Source: Strigamia acuminata (lineage: Eukaryota; Arthropoda; Chilopoda; Geophilomorpha; Linotaeniidae). Taken from it: 64,000 nt of DNA. The stretch is taken from NCBI GenBank assembly GCA_949358305.1, contig OX442319.1, forward strand, positions 8,370,001-8,434,000. Direction: 5' to 3'. Both the position numbers and the translations under genes were made by a program. Under the pieces are notes generated by a model, which ran no database searches, was not told the origin of the DNA, and saw only the letters and a program-made list of their open reading frames with translations. Below are positions 1 to 10,544 of this stretch, in pieces; the stretch's first letter is position 1; the number at the start of each line of letters is the position of its first letter.

Positions 1-3000
1 TCTAACCGCCTCGCAGTCGGTAACAATCACAAACTCTCCCCCGTACACATACATCCGAAATTGCTGCACCGCCCACACCACCGCTAGCAATTCTAATTCT
101 GTGGAGTGGTACCGTTGCTCACAGTCCGTCGTCGTTCGGCTCGCGTATAATACTGGGTGTAATATTCCTTTCTCGTCCCCCTGCATCAGTATTGCCCCCA
201 GCCCCTCCTGCGACGCGTCTGTGTGTATCTCGCATGGGCGCGTGTTGTCAAACACCTTTAACACCGGTGCTGACACTAACTCCCCAATCAAGTTCCTAAA
301 TGCCGCTTCACACTCTTTTTTCCATATAAAAGGCTCATTCTTGCGTGTTAAGTTTGTCAACGGCTTGCACTTAACTGCATAGCCCGCCACAAATCGCCTA
401 AAATAACCACACAATCCCAAAAAGCTCCTAACTCCCCTTACATCTACTGGCGTCGGGAAATTTCTAATGGCGCTTGTTTTCTCTAACCCTGGCCGTAACC
501 CCTCCGCCGTCAAACGTAGCCCCAAAAAATTCACTTCACCGCACAAAAAATGACACTTGCTTAATTTTAATGTTAATTTTGATTTTCTCATTTCAATCAA
601 TAAAGCTCTCATTTTTAGAAACAACTCATCAACACTTTTAGCCCCTTGTAACAAATCATCCATATAACGTCTCATTATCTCTCTCGGAAGATGGCCAAAC
701 GCCATTTCCATCATGCGGTTAAAAACAAACGGCGCGTTTACAAGCCCGAATGGCATTCGAGTAAACTGCCACTTGTTTGACATTGTTGAAAATGCCGTCT
801 TTTCCTGTGCGCCCTCTGTTAATTCTACTTGATAATATCCCGCGGCTAAGTCAAACACAGAAAAAATCACCCAATCATGCGTGCCGTCAAAAATCTCCTC
901 AATTCTCGGGCAAGGAAAATGTTCCTTGACCGTCGCTTCATTTAGGCATCGAAAATCAATACAGATTCGCATCTCCCCGCTCTTTTTCCGCACCACAACT
1001 ATCGGACTATTAAAAGCACTATTTGATTTTCTTATAAACCCTGCCCCCTCTAACTCTCGGATCATTTCGTCAATCTCCCGCTGCTGCGCCGCTGAGTAAG
1101 GGTATCGCCTCAAATTTACCGCCCTATCCGTCGTTAATTCAATATCCATTTTTAAATTTTCGAATTTTCCTACTTCTAACAAATTTGTTGCAAAACAGTC
1201 CCTAAACTCATTAACCAACCCGACTAATCTCAATTTGTTTTCTTCCGACACCCCCTCGCCCACTTTAAGATCGTGTAATGTAATAATAGACTCACCCCTC
1301 GATTCCCTCGATTCCACTCGCTTCACTTCGCTGCATTGCAACGACGGTGCGTCGTTAATCGTTTCAACGTGTCCCAATTTCTTCCCTTTTCGCACTTGAA
1401 TCGCCATCGCCCCCCGGTTCACTACTGGTATTCTCATTCGTCCTTCCTCCACGCTCGTTACTCCTTCCAACACCTCAAGTCCATCAAAGTTCGAAAGTTC
1501 GTTGCACAAATAAACGGCTCCATCGTCGCCGTGCACTCTCATTTCAATAAAATTAATCGAATGTGCGTCGATCACCGTCTCTTCACTCGTCACTAACGCC
1601 CTCGGTTTCGTTCGCACCTCCGGTTCGATGCGTCGAAGTCCTCCGTCGATCGTCGTCGTGTTGCAGAACGAAATTTTCCCGCTCTCCACCGTCATCTTCA
1701 CGCCTTGATGCTCCAAAAATGGCTGCCCCACCCAAATATCCGTCGACATCACCTCGTCGTCAACAACATGGAATAGTACCGCATCCACCGTCACGCCGTC
1801 CGCTTCCACGCGATATTTCGTGCGGCCCAAATAGATTTGTTCATCTTGGTTGAGCCCGTAGTTAAATCCACGTATTTTGTACGCAAATTTCGGCTCGTCA
1901 ATTCCCGCCTGCCCCGCGAACGTTTTACTGACTAAACACAACTCACTTTGCGTGTCGATGCCTGCCGTGCACGAACGTCCCGCGACCGTCAGTATTGTTG
2001 TAAATTTCGGGATCATGGCTTCTCCTACGATCTTCTTGATTGCGTGCGTCTTCACCTCCTTCGGTCTCGTCGATTTCCGCTCTCGTTTCGGCTCCGGGCA
2101 CTTGTTGGCGTAGTGACCGCTCGCGTCACAGTTGAAACACTTAACTTTTGGGCAATTTGCAGAAATGTGCCCCGGCTCCTTACACCCAAAACACCGGGCC
2201 TCGCCTGTGCACTCGTTGGCACGGTGCCCCTCCTCTCCACATTTAAAACAGGCCGTGTGTGATTTTCGCACACTCACTTTCTCCCTCGGCACGACCAGTT
2301 TTGGTTTAAATTCGCTTTTTATCTCACTTTTCGCACTGACATATCTAGACTCAATTGTTTTCACATCTCGGATTATCTCGCCAATACTGCTATATGATTT
2401 CAAATAAATCGCGCTCATTATCGTTTTGTTTTTGAGTCCGTCCACGATGTAATCACGCGCCTCCGCCAAATTCAGCTTCAATTTGCCACACACTGCCTAC
2501 TTCCGATGCACGTACGCTTCGACCGTATCGTCGGGTTTCTGCGGCGCCTGCATCATGGCTTGCTTTTCAGCAAGGGTTAATTCCTGGTCAGGGAAATCAC
2601 GTAGAAAGCACCGGGCCCAATCGCTGTAATGGCGCTCCAATTCGCCCGTATTTTCTTGCCAAACTTTGGCCGCTCCTTCCAGGGCCGCCGCTGCGTTCGT
2701 CACCTTCGTGGTGTTCGTCCAGTGGTAGTCCTTTGCGTACTCCTCGACTATTTGGAGCCATTCCGTCGTGGTTCTGGTCTGGTCCCGCTCGCCCGAAAAT
2801 TTTGGCAGCTTCGGCGCCGCTCGCGTTTCGCGCCGCGAGTTTTCCAGCTGCATTTGCGCAATCAACAGCTGCACAGCCTTCTCGGTCCCCGTCGCATTTG
2901 GATCTGCCGTTTTCTGTACCTCTCGTATCTGTTGGTCGTCGTCTTCTTCCTCCTCGTCCTCCTCGTCGGCGACCGTCTCGCCTGCCGCCTTTTGCATCGC

Positions 3001-3162
3001 TCGCCACATCTCGACCGCCATCTCCGCTTTACGTTTTCGGAACGTTGTGAGCCCGAGTTTCCGCATTTCGGGGCGCATTTCTTCCGTTCTCAGGACCAAC
3101 AAATTCTCAACTGTGGGTATTTTGCCCCTCGCAATCATCGCAAGTACCGCCGGGATGTCCAT
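1..3162 (-). pseudogene. E1 gag-pol (partial), one in-frame TAG
   Basis: A single minus-strand reading frame starting at the ATG at 3160-3162. An acidic linker (D/E run) is followed by the Gag matrix/capsid-like region and, at about 2110-2250, three zinc knuckles (two CFxC..H..C and one CFKC..H..C). Next come the protease region and a reverse transcriptase with FDLAAGYYQ near 830 and YMDD near 660, then RNase H up to the window edge. One TAG at 2497-2499 interrupts the frame inside gag before the knuckles. Beyond it the same frame stays open to position 1 as far as I read it. The TAG could be a CAG-to-TAG nonsense mutation; the GCA context after it is not a known readthrough context. The product would be the element's structural and replication polyprotein. 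Confidence 0.8.
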
Positions 3163-3339
3163 CGTGATTTTTTTTGACGTTCAAAAAACTTTTCGACCAC
3201 GCGTCGCTGTTTCGCTCTTTTGTCTTGGTTTTAGGCCTCGCGCCGCTTTCACCACTCTCTGCTCACTCTGGATTCCGGTTCTGGTCACTTCACTTCTCGT
3301 TCTTTCAGTTCGCAATTTTGTTTAACATCCCACTTCTGA

Positions 3340-3593
3340 TGTAAAGTTATTGTTTCTCTCTCAAAAACTTGTTGAAAACTGTTAAAATAACTGTTGCCAA
3401 AATGGCCACACAACCAGTCAGTTCTCTAGATTTAACAGGAATGCTTTATTTTACAAAGAATATACAAAATGGTTTTTAATCTTTTAATCTTTTAATCTCG
3501 ACGTTCACATTCCTCGCGTTGGCGCGCGCGTCTTGTTGACGATCCTGTCGCCCCCTGGTGTTGTCTTTCTGCACCGCGCCTTTACACTCCACA
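3340..3593 (-). repeat. E1 5' LTR
   Basis: 254 bp with TGT/ACA termini on the minus strand and a minus-strand AATAAA at 3445-3450. The partner LTR is outside the window, so the limits rest on the termini, on the primer-binding-like sequence that follows, and on the break in E2 homology at 3593/3594. Confidence 0.75.
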
Positions 3594-3689
3594 ATGTGAA
3601 GTCCCTTTCCTACTTTTAAACACACTAACATGGCGCAGTCGACATTTTGAACCAAAAGACAGAAATCTCGTTTGACCAGACAGTTTAAG

Positions 3690-3985
3690 GGACCTGCAAA
3701 CCTCAATCGCCCACGTGATTTGCCGATCACGACCGAGGAAGGAAAGAGGCTTCACACGACGAATCCGACCGAAAACCTCGATTGCCCACGTGGTCTGCCA
3801 ACCACGACTGAGGACGGAAAAAAAAAACGCTACAACACGACGAATCCGACCGAAAACCTCGATTGCCCACGTGGTCTGCCAACCACGACTGAGGACGGAA
3901 AAAAACGCTACAACACGACGAATCCGACTGAAAACCTCGATTGCCCACGTGGTCTGCCAACCACGACTGAGGACGGAAAAAAAAA
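3690..3985 (+). repeat. 78/81-bp tandem repeat inside E2, open in one frame
   Basis: About four units begin near 3680, 3755, 3836 and 3914. Spacings of 81 and 78 differ only in the length of an A-tract, so the reading frame is preserved (3672-4007, 111 aa). Each unit encodes a peptide like NPTENLDCPRGLPTTTEDGK. The first unit is divergent. Confidence 0.8.
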
Positions 3986-4031
3986 AACGTTATACGACGA
4001 ATTTTGACCCGAAAACGAACGGAAAACGAAG

Positions 4032-4397
4032 ATGGAAAACATGCGACAGGTGCTTACGTCTACGAGCAGGCAAGTCTTGAAATTGTTGACCATGAAAGCC
4101 GAATTGGCCAAGCGGAATATCGACGCCGCCCACTGTAACAAGAAAGACGACTTGATCACGCTTTTGCTGACCAACAACCTCACAATCATCCCCGAGGACG
4201 ACGACGACGAGGATGAAAACAAGGACGAGGACGATAACGGCATCGACGGCGACACGAAAATCACGGCGTTGCCGACGCCGAAGAAGACCGCAACTACGCC
4301 GACGGGCCCCGGCCATATCAACGTACGTCACGAGGCCGATACCGCAAAAGGGAGCACGCCAACGAGAACTTGGCGACGAGATCTTTATGACCTCTGA
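4032..4397 (+). CDS. E2 small ORF, SAP-like N-terminus and acidic middle
   Basis: 121 residues from an ATG at 4032. Residues about 15-50 look like a SAP-type DNA-binding helix-turn-helix (LLTMKAELAKRNID followed by KKDDLITLLL). A strongly acidic run (EDDDDEDENKDEDDN) and a basic, Thr/Pro-rich tail follow. It lies between the tandem repeat and the 3' LTR, where a Gag remnant would be, but I see no zinc knuckle or capsid signature. The function is unknown; the SAP assignment is by eye. Confidence 0.45.
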   Translation: MENMRQVLTSTSRQVLKLLTMKAELAKRNIDAAHCNKKDDLITLLLTNNLTIIPEDDDDEDENKDEDDNGIDGDTKITALPTPKKTATTPTGPGHINVRHEADTAKGSTPTRTWRRDLYDL

Positions 4398-4435
4398 CGA
4401 CTCGGGACGCTCTATATAACGAAGGGGCTCAGTGA

Positions 4436-4657
4436 TGTGGGACCATCACTACCCGTTGGGGGTGCATGTTAGGCTTCGCCTCATTCGGAGCCGCCCCCCA
4501 CCAGAGGGCACGTCGCACGAACGCTCGTACGACGTTCTGTTTAAACAGCCAATCACGGCTATGCCTTGAAGTATTTAAATCCGAACATTATTGAATAAAG
4601 TCAGTTAGACATACTCTTCGAACATGTGTCCCTTTCCTACTTTTAAACACACTAACA
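4436..4657 (+). repeat. E2 3' LTR
   Basis: 222 bp, TGTGGGACC...ACTAACA, with AATAAA at about 4594. The last 30 bp recur at 3601-3630, where they abut the primer-binding-like sequence. The satellite starts immediately after it. Confidence 0.8.
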
Positions 4658-4660
4658 ACA

Positions 4661-6188
4661 GGAAACTTCCCAAACTTTTTTGGCACTTTCTTGACTCACC
4701 CCTAAGACACTCACCAAGTTTCAGCACCTCGCACCTTCTGATACTTAAGTAACACACTCTCAAACACTGCAACTTTTTTCTAACATTTCAGCTTTTTCCG
4801 AAATTGCAACCCGACTTCAAACACCGATAAAAAGAAAACCATACACAGGAAACTTCCCAAACTGTTTTTGGCACTTCCTTGACTCACTCCTAAGACACTC
4901 ACCAAGTTTCAGCACCTCGCACCTTCTGATACTTGAGTAACACACTCCCAAACACTGCAACTTTTTTCGAACATTTCAGCTTTTTCCGAAATCGCAACCC
5001 GACTTCAAACACCCATAAAAAGAAAACCATACACAGGAAACTTCCCAAACTTTTTTTGGCACTTCCTTGACTCACCCCTAAGACACTCACCAAGTTTCAG
5101 CACCTCGCACCTTCTGATACTTGAGTAACACACTCCCAAACACTGCAACTTTTTTCGAACATTTCAGCTTTTTCCGAAATCGCAACCCGACTTCAAACAC
5201 CCATAAAAAGAAAACCATACACAGGAAACTTCCCAAACTTTTTTTGGCACTTCCTTGACTCACCCCTAAGACACTCACCAAGTTTCAGCACCTCGCACCT
5301 TCTGATACTTGAGTAACACACTCCCAAACACTGCAACTTCTTTCGAACATTTCAGCTTTTTCCAAAATCGCAACCCGATTTCAAACACCCATAAAAAGAA
5401 AGCCATACACAGGAAACTTCCCAAACTTTTTTTGGCACTTCCTTGACTCACCCCTAAGACACTCACCTAGTTTCAGCACCTCGCACCTTCTGATACTTGA
5501 GTAACACACTGCAACTTTTTTCTAACATTTCAGCTTTTTCCGAAATCGCAACCCGACTTCAAACACCGATAAAAAGAAAACCATACACAGGAAACTTCCC
5601 AAACTGTTTTTGGCACTTCCTTGACTCACTCCTAAGACACTCACCAAGTTTCAGCACCTCGCATCTTCTGATACTTGAGTAACACACTCCCAAACACTGC
5701 AACTTTTTTCGAACATTTCAGCTTTTTCCGAAATCGCAACCCGACTTCAAACACCCATAAAAAGAAAACCATACACAGGAAACTTCCCAAACTTTTTTTG
5801 GCACTTCCTTGACTCACCCCTAAGACACTCACCAAGTTTCAGCACCTCGCACCTTCTGATACTTGAGTAACACACTGCAACTTTTTTCTAACATTTCAGC
5901 TTTTTCCGAAATCGCAACCCGACTTCAAACACCGATAAAAAGAAAACCATACACAGGAAACTTCCCAAACTGTTTTTGGCACTTCCTTGACTCACTCCTA
6001 AGACACTCACCAAGTTTCAGCACCTCGCACCTTCTGATACTTGAGTAACACACTCCCAAACACTGCAACTTTTTTCGAACATTTCAGCTTTTTCCGAAAT
6101 CGCAACCCGACTTCAAACACCCATAAAAAGAAAACCATACACAGGAAACTTCCCAAACTTTTTTTGGCACTTCCTTGACTCGCCCCTA
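4661..6188. repeat. 188/178-bp satellite array
   Basis: Eight full units and one partial unit begin at GGAAACTTCCC positions 4661, 4848, 5036, 5224, 5412, 5590, 5778, 5956 and 6144. Spacings are 187, 188, 188, 188, 178, 188, 178 and 188. The short form lacks ten bases (CCCAAACACT region). The last units alternate 188+178, a dimeric higher-order repeat of 366 bp. Units are nearly identical. Short open frames repeated in it are by-products of the repeat. Confidence 0.95.
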
Positions 6189-6189
6189 A

Positions 6190-6618
6190 AGCCTAGTTCA
6201 CATGGATGCGTTGCTGCATCAGCTTCAACGCGCAAGCATGAAGCAGAACGCGCAAGCATGTGCTATCGCGCATTGTCAACGCAGCAACAAACAACGCATG
6301 CCAGTTCACATGTTCACATTGTTTTGGCAAAACAAAAAGGAATATGGGGTTGTTTGTAGCTGTAGCCATTTTTGTTGACAATGTATGGTGATAAGTAGGA
6401 GCGCCGTATCACCTAGCGGGATATTGTGGCAACGCAAGCTCATTATTGCGTTGAAGTTGAAAATTTTCAACTCGTGCGTTGTGCGTTACGACGCACGAAA
6501 TCACAACGCGCTTCAGTCAACGCGCGTTGGCGCTGCATACCCGTTCACATGCAACGCATGTGACGAAGCAGCTTTGGTGCGATAACGCATGCGTTAACGC
6601 ATCCATGTGAACTAGCCT
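6190..6618. mobile_element. MITE with TAA target duplication (PIF/Harbinger-like)
   Basis: 429 bp. The terminal inverted repeats are 23 bp with one mismatch: AGCCTAGTTCACATGGATGC at the left and its complement (AGGCTAG...) at the right. TAA flanks both ends (6187-6189 and 6619-6621), and a 3-bp TWA duplication is typical of PIF/Harbinger. It truncates the last satellite unit. The interior is rich in GCAT/AACGCG motifs and has no transposase. Confidence 0.8.
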
Positions 6619-6621
6619 TAA

Positions 6622-6960
6622 CAACAGTACTTGGGCCCCCGGAAGACCCCCCGCTGACCCTGAAAGTGCCACGTCCATAAAATATTTCCAATAATTAAAT
6701 AATTGCAACAAATCGATCAAAATTGCTATATTTTCTGATTCTAAATAAACTACCGGCACCGTAATTGTTTCCCACGAACATTGGTCCCTAAACATATCAC
6801 TGACTCATTAGTTACTAAGACGTTCCTTGACCCCCCCCCCTCGAAACGACCTAGTCACGTCTATCACGTGAACATAATCCTCCAGCATTTAAACCAATGA
6901 ACATAAACTGAACAAAACAAAACACTTTCATTCACGGAATCGCCAAGCATCCCAGATCAG
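6622..6960. other. Intergenic, presumed 5' region of the NHL gene
   Basis: No gene or repeat recognised. A CATTTAAACC stretch at about 6887 lies 80 bp upstream of the ATG and could be a weak TATA-like element. There is a C-run at 6831-6840. Confidence 0.4.
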
Positions 6961-6970
6961 TGAAGACAAA

Positions 6971-9489
6971 ATGGCTTTTGCTTTGGAATCCAATTCCAAA
7001 TCCAAACGTCTAATTTGTTTTCTGTTTGACTGGGATCAGTACTTGAGTCGAAGTTATGTACAGGAAGTCACCCAGTACCATTATCATCACCCATTGTTCC
7101 AGTGCATCCCCGAAGTGGACGAGCGCTGCAATTGCAGGCAAAGAAATACGGCAGTGGCGAGATGTCGGGATTGCAACGACGTTCTCGTGTGCAGAGTGTG
7201 CATAGAACAGCACAGAATGAACTGTTTCACCGTAGAATTGTCGACGAATTTCTACAGGCCGGTGTACGAAGAGAAGCTTTTCTTCTGCGAGATTTGCAAG
7301 CGTTATATGAGTTCTTATTGTAAAATGTCGAATCATATGTCGAGTAAGATCAGGATCCTCAAGAACGAAGGTCGAAACGAGGCTAAACAACATTTAAACT
7401 ACGCGAAGGATTTTATTTTGTGGTTGATTACGCATATTAGTCGAGTTTATCAAGGTAATTACCGGTATTGTTATTTAGGTGGAATTTTTTGTTTATTTTG
7501 TGGATTTTAAAGTTTAAAAAATGTTGGGGTTTGGCGATTTTAGACCGTAGAAATGTAAATTTTTGTGGTTTTAAACGGTAAAAATATAAATTTTGACGAT
7601 TTTAAACGGTAAAAAAAGTAAATTTTGACGATTTTAAGCGGTGAAAAAGTAAATTTTGGCGATTTTAAGCGGGAAAAAAGTGAATTTTGATGATTTTAAG
7701 CGGGAAAAAAGTGTATTTTGGTGATTTTAAGCGGTGAAAAAGTAAATTTTGGCGATTTTAAGAGATAAAAAAGTAAATTTTGACGATTTTAAACGGATAA
7801 GAAGTAAATTTTGACAATTTTAAACGGCTAAGAAGAAAATTGTGGCGATTTTAAACGCTTAAGAAGTAAATTTTGGCGATTTTAATGGATGAAAAAGTAA
7901 ATTTTGATATTATAAATGGTAAAAAAAAAAGTAGACTATATTCTGGCGATTTTAAGAGTAAAAAAAATTTTAATTTTTGGCTTATTAGCCCAAAAAAATT
8001 AAATTTAATCGATTTCAATGTGTACAAAATTTGAATCTAACTTATTTTTTTTTTTATTTCAACAGATAGTTCTTTGAAATTTCACATATGCGACGACATA
8101 ATCCCATACGTCTACACGATAATTCAAAAATACGTCACCTGCAAGACACTCTTAGACCGCTCCGAAGTAGTAGTCGACATCTACAACAGCAAGCACCACA
8201 TCGAGCAATTCGTGCGATAACTCCGACCGCTCATCAACCAACTCGTGCAAAAACTCTTCCCGTTCATTAACCAACCCCGCCAGCCGACCACCAACCAACG
8301 CCGCCTGCCGTTCATCAACCACCCCGACGGCACCACACTCTCATTCCCGTATCCCCCACTCTGCCTCGCAATCAACCAGGAAACCAACAAATCAGTCATC
8401 AACCAATTCTCAACTTTCACGATCCACGTCCGAGACGTCTCCAACGAACCCACACCGCTCGACCAAAGCTTCGTCAGCATCCAATGCGACAAAGTCGACA
8501 ATTTCCATCTAATCCCGCAAGATGGCCGCAGAACCAAATTCCTCGTCAGATACATCCCCACCACCGTCGGGACGATCAACATATCGGTGAAAATCCTCAA
8601 CCAACACGTCGCAAACAGCCCACTGACCATCCACGTGCACGTTCGCGACCTGACCAAAATTATCACCCCGGTGGCCGTGTTCGGCCTCAAAGGCGACGGC
8701 GACGGCGAGTTCAGCAGACCGTGGGGCGTGTGCTGCGACGCCGAAAGTCGAATAATAGTCGCGGACCGAAGTAACCACAGAGTGCAGGTGTTCAACATCA
8801 ACGGCCAGTTCTTGTTCAAATTCGGCGCCCACGGTTCGGACGAAGGACAATTCAATTTGCCGGTAGGAGTGACCGTGGACGAGCGATATTGCCGAATTAT
8901 TGTCGTGGACAAGGATAATCATCGCATTCAACTGTTTACGCTGACCGGGGAGTTTGTGCGCACGTTTGGGACACTGGGCACGGAGAATGGGCAGTTGAAT
9001 TACCCGTGGGACGTGGCTGTGAATTCGGCGCATCAGATTTTGGTGGCCGATAGTCGCAACCATCGGGTGCAGTTGTTCGATTTTAGTGGTCAGTTTTTGA
9101 GCGTTTGTTCGGCGCATATTTTTAATTCACCGAGAGGGATTTGTTTCACTCACGACGACGAGATTTTGGTCTCCGATTTTGATTTTCATTATATTAATGT
9201 TTTGTCGGATTTGGCGACGTGCTCGAAGATAATTGGGAGTTTGGGGGAAGATGTTGGTCAGTTTAATAGACCGTCGGGGATTGCGGTTGATGGAGAAGGG
9301 AATGTTGTTGTTGTGGATAGTAAGAATCATAGGATTCAAATATTCGACAGTAATGGACGTTTCTTGCATGCTTTTGGTGGGAATGGGTCTGGGGTTGGCG
9401 AGTTTAATCGTCCGTCAGATGTTTGTGTGTCGCCGGAAGGAAAGATTGTTGTTGTTGATTTTGAGAATTCGAGAGTTCAGATTTATTAG
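6971..9489 (+). CDS. LIN-41/TRIM71 (Wech)-like B-box/filamin/NHL protein, in-frame TAA
   Basis: Two exons: 6971-7454 and 8066-9489, with donor CAAG/GTAATT and acceptor TTTCAACAG. Exon 1 has a B-box-like CNCRQ...CRDCNDVLVCRVC...H cluster followed by a degenerate second B-box (FFCEIC...YC...H); there is no RING, as in Drosophila Wech. Exon 2 has a short helical linker, a filamin/ABP280 repeat (about 8400-8690) and six NHL repeats (about 8665-9489), ending at the natural end of the beta-propeller. In this family the NHL propeller binds mRNA and represses translation in development. A TAA at 8218-8220 lies in frame in the linker (probably from CAA), with the frame open on both sides. The gene is therefore either broken, an allele, read through, or affected by a base error. 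Poly(A) signal at about 9562. Family assignment is confident; one-to-one orthology is not. Confidence 0.8.
7530..7975. repeat. ~32-bp minisatellite in the NHL-gene intron
   Basis: About 13 imperfect units of GTAAATTTTGGCGATTTTAA plus GCGGTAAAAA fill most of the intron. Related single units flank E3 at 10724-10775 and 29481-29530. Confidence 0.85.
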
Positions 9490-9780
9490 TGACAATTTTA
9501 TGCATTTTTTTTTTACAAATAATATCGTGTTAAAATTTTTTATTGTAAGACATGTTCAACAAATAAAATGAATTAAATGACAATTAAAATAGGCCTTTCG
9601 ACAATTTCTCAACATTTTAGACTAATTTCATTTTGTAATAATTTCATCGTAAACACATTCCGATGCATCTCTTGACTTAACCGGAAGCGTAAAGTTGAAT
9701 TAACGTGACAAATTAAACGTCGGTTGGTGAGCGGTTGGTGAGCAAAAGCGCAATGTATGGAGTACGTTACCGTTATCAAG
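9490..9780. other. Intergenic spacer
   Basis: 3' UTR and poly(A) signal of the NHL gene (AATAAA at 9562), then about 200 bp in which I recognise nothing. Confidence 0.5.
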
Positions 9781-9782
9781 GA

Positions 9783-9796
9783 TACCGGTATATAAA
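9783..9796 (+). promoter_or_regulatory. TATA promoter, TACCGGTATATAAA
   Basis: TACCGGTATATAAA lies 121 bp upstream of the ATG at 9917. The same core, ACCGGTATATAAA, lies 103 bp upstream of the CDK9-like ATG (51668-51680). Each is followed by an intronless ORF, so this is a likely shared core promoter. Confidence 0.65.
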
Positions 9797-9916
9797 CATA
9801 TCAAACTGCTAACTAAGAACATTCATTGCCTGTTCTCAATCGTAAGAACAGGTTCAAATTGCGTTAACCTTCATAGCATTTAAAGCTCTAGAAAGTCGAA
9901 AATTAAAAGCTCAAAA

Positions 9917-10534
9917 ATGGCAATGACTCGATATGAAGTACTGAAGGTAAAAGAGTTCATGGGAGGTGTATCGGGAATATCGCAACTAACGATTCAACCA
10001 AAATTGCGACAAATTCAGCGGAAGTGTCAGGATTTGTGTGCGTGGAGAAGAGACGGCGGGTTTCCCGGCGCCCAACCGGTATCGATGGAAAATACGAAAC
10101 AAAACGGTCTCATCGACAATACCAAAGAAGCGTTTGGTATCAAAAATAAGGAATTTAGAGACGTGGCAGATGGTTTAATTTATCAACCAACTGCTGGCTC
10201 GAATGTAAACGTTCTAAGTTGGTGCAATCGCACTCCAATCACAGAAGAACAGCTTCTTGATGGAGTGGAGAAGGTCCAACCACCACGTAAGCGCGAACGG
10301 ACGGAACTGCCTACTAAAGTCGAGCCGGAAGTGCAGGCTCCTATTACTGCCGAGCTCGAGGTGCCCAAGACTTTAGAGCAAGAAGTCCAGATAATCAAGA
10401 CGCCGGATCCGGAGATGCCCATGACTGCCGAAGAGTATGAAGACAAATTTGATTACAAATATGGTAGTGACGACAAATACTTTGCCGAAGCTCTCAAGAA
10501 GACGATTGCTCCACCTCCGTGTTTTTATCCTTGA
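9917..10534 (+). CDS. Capping-guanylyltransferase-derived protein, catalytic core deleted
   Basis: 205 residues, intronless, with TATA upstream and AATAAA at 10538 just after the stop. The N-terminus matches the capping-enzyme nucleotidyltransferase entry region (IQRKCQDLC...GFPGAQPVSM). The protein then jumps to NGLIDNTKEAFGIKNKEFRD and to motif IV (DGLIYQPT). The intervening stretch with the KxDG catalytic lysine, present in the related copy at 43.1-43.4 kb, is missing. Motif V is degraded (LSWCNR in place of LKWKP). The C-terminal 80 residues are Pro/Glu-rich (KVEPEVQAP-type repeats). It cannot be an active guanylyltransferase. The open frame and intact promoter and poly(A) signal mean expression is possible; otherwise it is a pseudogene. 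Confidence 0.65.
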   Translation: MAMTRYEVLKVKEFMGGVSGISQLTIQPKLRQIQRKCQDLCAWRRDGGFPGAQPVSMENTKQNGLIDNTKEAFGIKNKEFRDVADGLIYQPTAGSNVNVLSWCNRTPITEEQLLDGVEKVQPPRKRERTELPTKVEPEVQAPITAELEVPKTLEQEVQIIKTPDPEMPMTAEEYEDKFDYKYGSDDKYFAEALKKTIAPPPCFYP

Positions 10535-10544
10535 TATAATAAAC

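Larger units (their letters stand above)
1..3593 (-). mobile_element. E1: Ty3/Gypsy LTR retrotransposon, 5' part (runs off left edge)
   Basis: Minus-strand LTR element. From right to left it has a 5' LTR (3340-3593), a short leader, gag with three CCHC knuckles, protease, reverse transcriptase and the start of RNase H, which is cut by the window edge. The LTR has TGT...ACA ends and is followed on the minus strand by a TCAGAAGTGGGAT primer-binding-like stretch. It lies inside the 5' LTR of E2: ATGTG at 3594-3598 matches the ATGTG in the intact E2 3' LTR (4624-4628), as expected for a target-site duplication, but the other end is outside the window. Domain order RT-RNase H with no IN upstream fits Ty3/Gypsy. 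Confidence 0.9.
3594..4657 (+). mobile_element. E2: short non-autonomous LTR element (TRIM/LARD-like)
   Basis: The 3' LTR (4436-4657) and the residual 3' end of a 5' LTR (3599-3630) share the last 30 bases. At 3631 the sequence TGGCGCAGTCGAC follows directly, which looks like a tRNA-Ser-type primer binding site. The internal part is only about 800 bp and has no protease, RT or integrase. It holds a translated tandem repeat and one short ORF, with a GAAGGGGCTC purine tract just before the 3' LTR. The element is cut at its 5' LTR by E1. Confidence 0.8.

Noticed and set aside
1563-3325. Several plus-strand ORFs of 70-185 aa
   Set aside because: They are antisense shadows of E1 gag-pol, which has knuckle and RT motifs in the minus frame.
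4899-6048. Repeated 61-64-aa open frames in both strands
   Set aside because: They recur with the satellite period and have no start context or family; they are by-products of the repeat.
4661-6188. CRISPR-like array
   Set aside because: The whole unit repeats with no unique spacers, and the context is animal DNA; it is a satellite.
2497-8220. Reassigned stop codons (TAA/TAG read as Gln)
   Set aside because: Only two such sites are seen, while intact genes in the window end with TAA, TAG and TGA.
8218-8283. Alternative splice acceptor (CAG at 8281-8283) to bypass the in-frame TAA
   Set aside because: Exon 1 leaves one base of a codon, so this acceptor would put the NHL repeats out of frame.
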